Source of the DNA: Mycobacterium sp. EPa45
GTDB taxonomy: Bacteria; Actinomycetota; Actinomycetes; Mycobacteriales; Mycobacteriaceae
Reading direction: 5' to 3'
Assembly: GCF_001021385.1 (NCBI RefSeq)
Contig: NZ_CP011773.1
Span: 1,860,001-1,924,000, forward strand
Length of the DNA: 64,000 nt
Under the pieces are notes generated by a model, which was given only the letters and a program-made list of their open reading frames with translations, was not told where the DNA came from and made no database searches. Both the position numbers and the translations under genes were made by a program. Shown piece after piece: positions 8,524 through 15,511 of this stretch; the stretch's first letter is position 1; each line of letters opens with the position of its first letter.

Positions 8524-9339
8524 ATGACAACACTCACAACTGGACGGGTCGCGGGTAAGCGGGTCCTGGTCACCGGCGCCGCCCGCGGAATGGGCCGCAG
8601 CCATGCGGTGCGGCTGGCGGAAGAAGGTGCCGACCTGATTTTGGTAGACATCTGCGAATCGTTGCCGGAGGTCGAGTATCCGTTGGCGACCCGCGAAGAA
8701 CTGGCGGAGACCGCCAGCCTGGTCGAGGGGCACAACCGCCGCGCGGTGAGCCATGTCGTCGACGTGCGGGACGCCGCAGCGCTGGCCGCGGCAGTCGACG
8801 ACGGCGTTGCGCAACTCGGGGGCCTGGACGCGGCGGTGTCGAACGCGGGCGTGCTCACGGTGGGGGCCTGGGATGCCACCACCCCGCAGCAGTGGCGAAC
8901 GGTGTTGGACGTCAATCTCATCGGTACGTGGAACACGTGTGCCGCAGCGCTGCCGCACCTGGTCACGCATGGTGGGAGCCTGGTCAACATCAGCTCGGCA
9001 GCGGGGCTGAAGGGTACACCCCTGCACCTGCCATATACGGCTGCCAAGCATGGTGTCGTCGGGTTGAGTCGAGCGTTGGCCAATGAGCTTGCCGCGGTGA
9101 GTGTTCGGGTGAACACCGTGCATCCGACCGGCGTCGAGACGGGTATGCGGCCGGAGTCACTTCACCGGGTGCTCGGGGAGGGGCGACCCGATCTGGTCCC
9201 GATCTTCCTGAATGCGATGCCGGTGGTAATGGTCGACGCGATCGACATCAGCAATGCGGTGCTGTACCTGGTTTCCGACGAATCCCGCTACGTGACGGGA
9301 ACCGAGCTCAAGGTCGACGCCGGCGTGACGATCCGATGA
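8524..9339 (+). CDS. Mycofactocin-coupled SDR-family oxidoreductase (second paralogue)
   Basis: 271 residues, ATG 8524 with an AGGAG-type site at the previous gene's end, 7 bp after that stop. TGAARGMGRSHAVRLAEEGAD, the family insert after DIC (ESLPEVEYPLATREELAET), SNAGV, catalytic YTAAKHG and HPTGVETGM all match the mycofactocin-coupled SDR group. It is clearly paralogous to the gene before it but divergent in the substrate loop after HPT, so the two may act on successive alcohols or different stereoisomers. The stop overlaps the next gene by 4 bp (ATGA). Confidence 0.87.
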   Translation: MTTLTTGRVAGKRVLVTGAARGMGRSHAVRLAEEGADLILVDICESLPEVEYPLATREELAETASLVEGHNRRAVSHVVDVRDAAALAAAVDDGVAQLGGLDAAVSNAGVLTVGAWDATTPQQWRTVLDVNLIGTWNTCAAALPHLVTHGGSLVNISSAAGLKGTPLHLPYTAAKHGVVGLSRALANELAAVSVRVNTVHPTGVETGMRPESLHRVLGEGRPDLVPIFLNAMPVVMVDAIDISNAVLYLVSDESRYVTGTELKVDAGVTIR

Positions 9340-10139
9340 TCGACACCGACCGACGCGAGCGTGGTCGGCGGGCGTTCGCCGAGGTGATGACTTTCGCTGC
9401 GCCGCAGGATGACACGCCTGCCGCGACCGGGCTGATCGACTTCGTCTACGGCGAGGTCTGGGGCCGTCCCGGGTTGAGCCGCCGCAACCGGCGGTTCGTC
9501 ACCCTGGCGTGCGTTGCAGCGGCCGACGCCGAGGCCCCGCTCCGCGACCACGTCTATGCCGCGCTCAACAGTGGTGATGTGTCGATTACCGAGATGCGGG
9601 AAGCAGTGCTGCATTTCGCGGTCTATGCCGGCTGGCCGAAAGCCTCATGGTTCAACATGGTGGTCGACGAGCAATGGGAGCGCATCCACCGCGACCGCGG
9701 ACAGCCACCGCCACCGCCGGACCCACTGTTGCCGTTGATCACCCCCAGCGATCCCGAGATCCGGTTGCAAGTCGGCGAGCAGTCCTTCAAGGAAATCAAC
9801 TGCATTCCGTTCGCGCCCATCCGTGACAACCCTTACTCCGGTGCGGGAATCCTGAACTTCGTGTTCGGCGAGATGTGGTTGCGTCCCGGCCTCGGCATGA
9901 AGGAACGGCGGCTGATCACCGTCGCCTGCGTGGCCTTCCAGGATGCGGCGATACCCATCATCAGCCACGTCTACGCCGCGCTGAAAAGTCGCGACGTCAC
10001 CTTCGACGAGATGGATGAGCTGGCACTGCACTTCGCCGCCTACTACGGCTGGCCCAAGGCCTCACACCTGACCCAGGCCATCGCCGATCAGAAGCAGCGT
10101 GTACTCGACGAGTGGCGCGCCGGGGCCAGTCCGTCGTGA
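9336..10139 (+). CDS. Tandem carboxymuconolactone decarboxylase (CMD)-family protein
   Basis: 267 residues with two CMD/AhpD-like helical repeats. Each contains a TGLIDFVYGEVWGRPGLSRRNRR- or AGILNFVFGEMWLRPGLGMKERR-type start, then LITVACVAxxDA, HVYAALxSxDV and a C-terminal AxYAGWPKAS or AAYYGWPKAS. Neither repeat has the CxxC of peroxidatic AhpD, so it resembles the decarboxylase/isomerase side of the family, although HxxxC is also lacking. It is coupled by 4-bp overlaps to the SDR before it and to the aldehyde dehydrogenase after it, which argues for a role in the same pathway, perhaps handling a lactone or beta-keto product. Confidence 0.82.
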   Translation: MIDTDRRERGRRAFAEVMTFAAPQDDTPAATGLIDFVYGEVWGRPGLSRRNRRFVTLACVAAADAEAPLRDHVYAALNSGDVSITEMREAVLHFAVYAGWPKASWFNMVVDEQWERIHRDRGQPPPPPDPLLPLITPSDPEIRLQVGEQSFKEINCIPFAPIRDNPYSGAGILNFVFGEMWLRPGLGMKERRLITVACVAFQDAAIPIISHVYAALKSRDVTFDEMDELALHFAAYYGWPKASHLTQAIADQKQRVLDEWRAGASPS

Positions 10140-11587
10140 CCGGAGCGATTGCGCCGGCGGGTCTGCTGATCGGCGGGGAGCGCGTCGTCGAGACCTCGGC
10201 GGGCACTCATCACCACATCTACCCCGCGACCGGACGGCCGAATGTCGTTGTCTCACTGGCCGGCCCGCCGGAGATCGATCGGGCGGTCGGCGCGGCCCAG
10301 CGGGCGCAGCGCACCTGGATGTCGTGGACAGTGGACCGGCGTCGCGACCTGTTGATCGATCTTGCGGACCTCGTGCATGAGCATCTAGACGAGCTCGCCG
10401 AACTCAACGTCCACGACTATGCGGTGCCGATCTCGTACGCCGGTACCGCGTTGCTGGTCGAGCGATTCCTGCGCCACTACGCCGGCTACGTCGACAAGCC
10501 GCACGGCGCCAGCACTCCGGTCAACGGCTCGTTCGACATCAACCTGATCGAGCGCGAGCCCTACGGCGTCGTGGCCGTCATCGCACCCTGGAACGGCGCA
10601 CTGGCCGTCGTCGCCTCCTGCGTCGCGCCAGCACTGGCCGCGGGAAACGCGGTCGTGTTCAAGCCATCTGAGCTGGCGCCACTGGCGGCGCTGCGCTTCG
10701 GCGAATTGTGTCTGCTGGCCGGATTGCCCCCGGGTCTGGTCAGCGTGGTCCCTGCCGGGGCGGAGGGTGGCGACGCGCTGGCCCGCCACCCCGGTGTCCG
10801 TAAGGTGCATTTCACCGGTGGCGGCGCGACTGCCCGTAAGGTGATCGCGGCGGCCACGACGAACTTGACGCCAGTGGTGGCGGAGTTGGGCGGTAAGTCC
10901 GCCAACCTGGTCTTCAAAGACGCCGACCTGCCGACGGCTGCCGCGTTGGCGGCCCACCAGGGTCCGCTGATGCAGTCCGGGCAGAGCTGTGCGTGCGCAA
11001 GCCGGATTCTCGTGCATGACGCGATCTACGACGAGTTCGTCGACGTTTTCCTTGCTCGCATCGGGGAGGCCAAGATCGGTGATCCACTGGATCGTGCCGT
11101 CACATTCGGTCCGGTGATCGGAGAAGCCGCTCTCGAGCGAATCCTCGCCGCGGTCAACGATGCGGCGAGCCAGGGCAGTGGCCAATTGCTCACCGGGGGA
11201 GGGCGTATCGGCGGCGACTTCGCGGCGGGCTACTACATAGAGCCGACGGTCTTCGGCGACGTCGACAACGCATCGGAACTGGCTCAGGTCGAGACGTTCG
11301 GACCGGTGGTGTCTCTGATCAGATTCCGCGATGACGACGAGGCTGTCTCGATCGCCAATGACAGTGTCTACGGCCTCAATGCCTTCGTGCACACCCGCGA
11401 CCTCGTCCGCGCGCACAGTGTGGCTCGACGTCTGGAGTCGGGTTCGGTGTGGGTCAACCACTTCAGCGATATGGCGCCGCAGGGTCCCTACGGCGGTTAC
11501 AAGCAAAGCGGATTCGGTCGCACCGGCGGCCTGGAGGGTCTGCACGAATTCCTACAGGTGAAGAACATCCGGATCGGGATGCGCTGA
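10136..11587 (+). CDS. Aldehyde dehydrogenase
   Basis: 483 residues if translation starts at GTG 10136, which overlaps the previous stop by 4 bp (GTGA); an ATG at 10112 would force a 28-bp overlap and is less likely. NAD(P)-dependent oxidation of an aldehyde to the acid is indicated by APWNGAL, the catalytic general base in AELGGKSANLVF, the nucleophilic cysteine in SGQSCACASR, and ETFGPVVSLIRF near the C-terminus. It completes an alcohol-to-acid module with the two upstream SDRs. The aldehyde is not identifiable from the sequence. Confidence 0.9.
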   Translation: MTGAIAPAGLLIGGERVVETSAGTHHHIYPATGRPNVVVSLAGPPEIDRAVGAAQRAQRTWMSWTVDRRRDLLIDLADLVHEHLDELAELNVHDYAVPISYAGTALLVERFLRHYAGYVDKPHGASTPVNGSFDINLIEREPYGVVAVIAPWNGALAVVASCVAPALAAGNAVVFKPSELAPLAALRFGELCLLAGLPPGLVSVVPAGAEGGDALARHPGVRKVHFTGGGATARKVIAAATTNLTPVVAELGGKSANLVFKDADLPTAAALAAHQGPLMQSGQSCACASRILVHDAIYDEFVDVFLARIGEAKIGDPLDRAVTFGPVIGEAALERILAAVNDAASQGSGQLLTGGGRIGGDFAAGYYIEPTVFGDVDNASELAQVETFGPVVSLIRFRDDDEAVSIANDSVYGLNAFVHTRDLVRAHSVARRLESGSVWVNHFSDMAPQGPYGGYKQSGFGRTGGLEGLHEFLQVKNIRIGMR

Positions 11588-11617
11588 CCTTGACACGACG
11601 CAGCGCTGCTGTCACAG

Positions 11618-11635
11618 TTTGATCGATCGATCAAA
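11618..11635. promoter_or_regulatory. 18-bp perfect palindrome TTTGATCGATCGATCAAA, candidate TetR operator (site 1)
   Basis: The gap between the aldehyde dehydrogenase and the third SDR holds this palindrome about 64 bp upstream of the SDR start. Its 16-bp core (TTGATCGATCGATCAA) recurs exactly at 13231-13246 upstream of the ferredoxin-P450 genes, which implies a shared regulator. Confidence 0.75.
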
Positions 11636-11698
11636 AACTGGATCAGTAATCGTCCTGCGCGGTATGCGCGTCAGGTTCTGTCGGAGACGAGGGTTTTC

Positions 11699-12538
11699 AT
11701 GGCTGGAAGAGTCGAGGGCAAGGTCGCTTTCATCACCGGTGCCGCGCGCGGTCAGGGCCGCAGTCACGCGATCCGGTTGGCGGAAGAGGGTGCGGACATC
11801 ATCGCGATCGATGTGTGCAAGCGCATCAGCAGCAATGCGGACATCCCGGCTCCCACTCCCGATGACCTGGCAGAGACGGCCGATCTGGTGAAGAACCTGG
11901 GCCGCCGGGTCGTGGCCGCAGAGGTCGACGTCCGCGACTATGCCGCCATCAAGGACGCCGTGGACAGTGGCGTCGAGCAGCTCGGCAGGCTGGACATCAT
12001 CGTGGCCAATGCCGGTATCGGCAACGGTGGCCAGACGCTGGATCTCACCAGCGAGGCCGACTGGAATGACATGATCGACGTCAACCTTTCCGGTGTCTGG
12101 AAGAGCGTGAAAGCATCTGTTCCGCATCTGATTTCGGGCGGCTGCGGTGGTTCGATCATTTTGACCAGCTCAGTGGGAGGGCTCAAGGCCTACCCGCACA
12201 CCGGTCACTACATTGCCGCCAAGCACGGCGTAGTCGGCCTGATGCGCACGTTCGCCGTCGAGTTGGGGCATCACTCCATCCGGGTGAACTCGGTGCACCC
12301 CACCAACGTGAACACCCCGCTGTTCATGAACGAGGGCACGATGAAGCTGTTCCGGCCGGACCTGGAGAACCCGGGGCCCGACGACATGGCCGTCGTGGCT
12401 CAGATGATGCACGTTCTGCCGATCGGCTGGGTCGAGCCGGTCGACATCAGCAATGCGGTGCTGTTTCTGGCCTCCGACGAGTCCCGCTACGTCACGGGCT
12501 TGCCGATGACGGTCGACGGCGGAAGCATGCTCAAGTAG
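11699..12538 (+). CDS. Mycofactocin-coupled SDR-family oxidoreductase (third paralogue)
   Basis: 279 residues from ATG 11699. TGAARGQGRSHAIRLAEEGAD, an insert after DVC (KRISSNADIPAPTPDDLAET), ANAGIG, catalytic YIAAKHG and HPTNVNTPL put it in the same group as the two SDRs upstream. It is separated from the ALDH by 111 bp containing its own palindromic operator, so it is a separate transcript. It overlaps the convergent TetR gene by 8 bp. It is likely induced together with the ferredoxin-P450 pair and could oxidise the alcohol made by that P450. Confidence 0.88.
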   Translation: MAGRVEGKVAFITGAARGQGRSHAIRLAEEGADIIAIDVCKRISSNADIPAPTPDDLAETADLVKNLGRRVVAAEVDVRDYAAIKDAVDSGVEQLGRLDIIVANAGIGNGGQTLDLTSEADWNDMIDVNLSGVWKSVKASVPHLISGGCGGSIILTSSVGGLKAYPHTGHYIAAKHGVVGLMRTFAVELGHHSIRVNSVHPTNVNTPLFMNEGTMKLFRPDLENPGPDDMAVVAQMMHVLPIGWVEPVDISNAVLFLASDESRYVTGLPMTVDGGSMLK

Positions 12539-13130
12539 CCTGCGCGTCCTTGGTAGAGGCCACCCAGTCCAGGTAACGGTCGACCAGCTCTCGTAATTCC
12601 TTGTGGCCCTCGGTCATCCCGATCGCGCTCTCGTTGCACAGGCTGCGCGCGGTCTGTGCAACGAGCATCGAGATCGCGACCGGCGGAAACTCGGTGAGAT
12701 CGATGCCACGCGTGCGTAAAGCAACTGTCGCAGCAGCGGTTTCGATGTCGCGGACACGTTCGGCGTAGGTCTTGAGTTCGGCGCTGATCACTTTGCGGTG
12801 GTTGGCCAGTGCGACGAACTCGGCGTACAGGCCGGTCCAGCGCGGGTCGGAGTTGATGGACCACAATGCGCGCAACGGTTCGTCGGCGGTGATCGCTTGA
12901 CGCATTCTTGCCAACGAGGCTTCCGAACCCGCCTGCAGCACCGCGACGAACAGATCGTCCATCGTCGGAAAGTAGTAGTACACCAGGGCGGACCTGACCC
13001 CGGCGCGGGCGGCCACGCGCCGCGACGTGGCGGCGGCGTACCCTTCCTCGCGCATGATGTGCGCGGTCGCCTCCATCAACCGTTCACGCGCGCCGGCGTC
13101 TTTGTCTTTGCTTTTCGGTGTCGACGCCAT
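12531..13130 (-). CDS. TetR-family repressor of the SDR/P450 cluster
   Basis: 199 residues from ATG 13130, preferred because GAGAGG lies 9 nt upstream; the ATG at 13139 abuts that site with no spacer. The DNA-binding domain is typical: ARERLMEATAHIMREEGYAAATSRRVAARAGV...YYYFPTMDDLF. It lies between the third SDR (convergent, 8-bp overlap) and the ferredoxin-P450 genes (divergent). The identical palindromes at 11618 and 13231 flank its locus, so it is the obvious candidate to bind both. Confidence 0.88.
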   Translation of the reverse strand: MASTPKSKDKDAGARERLMEATAHIMREEGYAAATSRRVAARAGVRSALVYYYFPTMDDLFVAVLQAGSEASLARMRQAITADEPLRALWSINSDPRWTGLYAEFVALANHRKVISAELKTYAERVRDIETAAATVALRTRGIDLTEFPPVAISMLVAQTARSLCNESAIGMTEGHKELRELVDRYLDWVASTKDAQAT

Positions 13131-13230
13131 AGCGGCCATCCTCTCAGGAGTGCTCCTCGGTTGGCTAGACGACCAATTGGCGCGGCGCTTGACCGGTGAT
13201 TTACCGCCGTGGTAAGCATGTCAGAAGAAT

Positions 13231-13246
13231 TTGATCGATCGATCAA
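13231..13246. promoter_or_regulatory. 16-bp palindrome TTGATCGATCGATCAA, candidate TetR operator (site 2)
   Basis: An exact repeat of the core at 11618-11635, located 32 bp upstream of the ferredoxin ATG in the divergent tetR/ferredoxin promoter region. Confidence 0.75.
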
Positions 13247-13277
13247 CACAGGTAACGGAAATCGTGGAGATGGCAGG

Positions 13278-13493
13278 ATGACGGCGGCTGATTGGCGCGT
13301 GCGTGTTGATCGTGATCTGTGTGAAGGCCATGCCCTGTGCGTCGAGTTGGCCGCGGAGGTCTTCGATGTCGGATCCGACGATCTGGCGACCTGCCTCGAG
13401 TCGCCCGCAGACGACATGCGCGAGCAGGTCGAGGCCGCCGTGGCCGCTTGCCCGCGTCAAGCCATCAGCATCGTGAAAGGGTCCCGAGAATGA
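13278..13493 (+). CDS. Ferredoxin for the adjacent P450
   Basis: 71 residues from ATG 13278, with GGAG about 8 nt upstream; an upstream in-frame GTG at 13209 would place the operator inside the gene. The sequence RVRVDRDLCEGHALC...ACPRQAI has the reduced cysteine set of mycobacterial P450 ferredoxins, in which the second cluster cysteine is replaced (CEGHALC). This usually means a [3Fe-4S] centre. Its stop overlaps the P450 start (ATGA). Its job is to pass electrons from a ferredoxin reductase to that P450. Confidence 0.88.
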   Translation: MTAADWRVRVDRDLCEGHALCVELAAEVFDVGSDDLATCLESPADDMREQVEAAVAACPRQAISIVKGSRE

Positions 13494-14770
13494 CCGATTT
13501 GGCCGGCGCCGACTACTTCTCTGACCAAGCCATCGCCCAGGATCCCTATGACTACCTGGATTACATCCGCGCGCAGAACCCGGTGTTCCGCGAGCCCAAC
13601 TACGGGGTCGTGGCCGTCACCGGATACGACGAGGCGGTCGCGGCATTCAAGGACTACGAGACGTTTTCGGCGGTGAACGCGATCGGGGGCCCCTTCCCGC
13701 CGCTGCCGTTCGAGCCTGAGGGCGACGATATCTCCGAGCAGATCGATGCGCACCGGCACCTGTTCCCCATCAACGAGATGATGGTGGTGATGGATCCGCC
13801 GGAGCACACCCGGGCCCGCTCGCTGCTCAGCCGGCTGCTCACACCCGCGCGGCTGAAAGAGAACGAAGACTTCATGTGGGAGCTGGCGGATCGCCAGCTC
13901 GACGAGTTCATCGGCAACGGCAAGTGCGAGCTGCTGGCCGAGTACGGCAAGCCCTTCGCCACATTGGTGATCGCCGATCTGCTGGGTGTGCCGGATGATG
14001 ACCGTGCGGAATTCCGGGCGAGCCTCGGGGCGGGCAAGGAGCCCGGAAGTGCGGTTGGCGCACTTGATCACACTCCCGTCGCGGTCAATCCGCTGGAGTG
14101 GCTGGACGGCAAGTTCACCGGCTACATCAACGAGCGCCGCACGCAGCCGCGTGCGGATGTGCTGAATTCCCTTGCCGCAGCGACATACCCCGACGGCACG
14201 ACGCCCGACGTCGTCGACGTCGTCCGGGCGGCGACGTTCCTGTTCGCCGCCGGGCAGGAGACCGTCGTCAAACTGCTCAGCGCGTCGGCGCGGGTGCTCG
14301 CCGAGCGTCCCGACCTTCAGGAGAAGCTGCGTGCCGACCGCAGCCTGATCGGCAACTTCATCGAGGAATCACTGCGCATCGAGAGTCCCACCAAGGTCGA
14401 CTTCCGGCTGGCCCGCAAGACCGCCACCCTCGGCGGAGTGGACATCAAGGCCGGGACCGTGCTGATGCTCTGTCTGGGTGCGGCCAACCGGGATCCGCGC
14501 AAGTTCGAGAACCCCGACGAGTTCCACCTTGACCGCAAAAACGTCCGCGAGCACATCACGTTCGGCCGTGGCATCCACACCTGCGCCGGCGCGCCGCTGG
14601 CCCGCGTCGAGGCGAAAGTCACGCTGAACCGGCTGCTGGACCGCATGGCCGACCTCGCCATCGACGAGACACAGCACGGGCCTGCCCATGCCCGGCATTA
14701 CACCTACGAGCCGACGTTCCTGCTGCGCGGCCTGAGCGAACTGCACCTCACCTTCAAACCTGTTGCGTAA
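13490..14770 (+). CDS. Cytochrome P450 with unusual I-helix (AGQET)
   Basis: 426 residues from ATG 13490, overlapping the ferredoxin stop by 4 bp. The heme-binding loop FGRGIHTCAGAPLARVE with its cysteine ligand, the K-helix EESLRIESP and the C-helix HTRARSLLSRLL are intact. The I-helix reads FLFAAGQETVVKL, so the usual acidic residue is Glu and the threonine is kept. It should hydroxylate a hydrophobic substrate with electrons from the coupled ferredoxin. The CYP family was not assigned. Co-regulation with the neighbouring mycofactocin-type SDR is suggested by shared operators. Confidence 0.92.
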   Translation: MTDLAGADYFSDQAIAQDPYDYLDYIRAQNPVFREPNYGVVAVTGYDEAVAAFKDYETFSAVNAIGGPFPPLPFEPEGDDISEQIDAHRHLFPINEMMVVMDPPEHTRARSLLSRLLTPARLKENEDFMWELADRQLDEFIGNGKCELLAEYGKPFATLVIADLLGVPDDDRAEFRASLGAGKEPGSAVGALDHTPVAVNPLEWLDGKFTGYINERRTQPRADVLNSLAAATYPDGTTPDVVDVVRAATFLFAAGQETVVKLLSASARVLAERPDLQEKLRADRSLIGNFIEESLRIESPTKVDFRLARKTATLGGVDIKAGTVLMLCLGAANRDPRKFENPDEFHLDRKNVREHITFGRGIHTCAGAPLARVEAKVTLNRLLDRMADLAIDETQHGPAHARHYTYEPTFLLRGLSELHLTFKPVA

Positions 14771-14790
14771 GGCGGGCCGCCGGGGAACGA

Positions 14791-15465
14791 TTGACCGCCA
14801 TGCTGATTCATCCCTGGGATGCCGCACTGGACGCCGCCGAATGGCAGGAGTGGCTGGCCTCGACCGGCCGGTTCGGTGTCCTCGCGGTCAACAACGTCGA
14901 CCCCGCGCAGGCGCCGGTGCTGGTGCCCACCCACTTCACCGTGGCGGGCGAGGAGCTGCTGATCCACCTGGCGCGGCCCAACCCGGTCTGGGTGCACCTC
15001 GAGGTCGCAACCGAGGTGCGGGTCGCGGTCATTGGTGATTACGCCTACATCCCGACGTATTGGCGTGCCAAGGCCGGCGGTCCCGACGAGGACGGGGTGC
15101 CGACCAGCTACTATGCATCGGTCCAATTCGTCTGTCGCCCAACCATCATCGACGAACCCCAGGGCAAGGTCGAGATCCTCGCGGCCCAGCTGGACGACTT
15201 CCAGCCCGAGGGTCGGCATGCCGAGGTCGCCGTGGAGGAGGACCCGTACGGCCGCATGCTCCCGGGCATCCGCGGCCTTCGGCTCGCGGTCGAGCGCGTC
15301 GAGGCCAAGTTCAAGTACGACGATGCCAACCCGGTCGAGCACCGTGAGCGGGTGATCGGCTACCTCGAGCAGCGCAATCGCGGCCTGGACGCCGGGGTCG
15401 CCGGCCAGCAGCGGCGCCGCCTGGCAGCGATCGGCGACTGGCGTGCGGGCCGACGAGGTTCCTGA
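14791..15465 (+). CDS. PaiB-family FMN-binding split-barrel protein
   Basis: 224 residues from TTG 14791, which has GGGGA about 6 nt upstream; ATG 14800 is an alternative. It contains the PaiB-like pattern LVPTHFTV...LLIHLARPNPVWVHL, then VIGDYAYIPTYW and VPTSYYASVQF, and a C-terminal MLPGIRGLRLAVERVEAKFKYDDA. Members bind FMN; the Bacillus prototype affects sporulation and protease genes, so the name 'negative transcriptional regulator' is traditional rather than proven. It lies 20 bp downstream of the P450 and may be co-transcribed. Confidence 0.82.
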   Translation: MTAMLIHPWDAALDAAEWQEWLASTGRFGVLAVNNVDPAQAPVLVPTHFTVAGEELLIHLARPNPVWVHLEVATEVRVAVIGDYAYIPTYWRAKAGGPDEDGVPTSYYASVQFVCRPTIIDEPQGKVEILAAQLDDFQPEGRHAEVAVEEDPYGRMLPGIRGLRLAVERVEAKFKYDDANPVEHRERVIGYLEQRNRGLDAGVAGQQRRRLAAIGDWRAGRRGS

Positions 15466-15491
15466 CCATTGTGTTCGCCGTCGAGGCCTGC

Positions 15492-15511
15492 TTAACTTGG
15501 ACACGTGTCCA
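15492..15511. promoter_or_regulatory. Palindrome TGGACACGTGTCCA over the start codon, with possible -10 element
   Basis: A perfect 14-bp palindrome (15498-15511) covers the GTG start at 15505. TTAACT at 15492-15497 sits 7 nt before that GTG, which is where a mycobacterial -10 would lie for leaderless transcription. A repressor bound here would block initiation directly. Confidence 0.45.
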
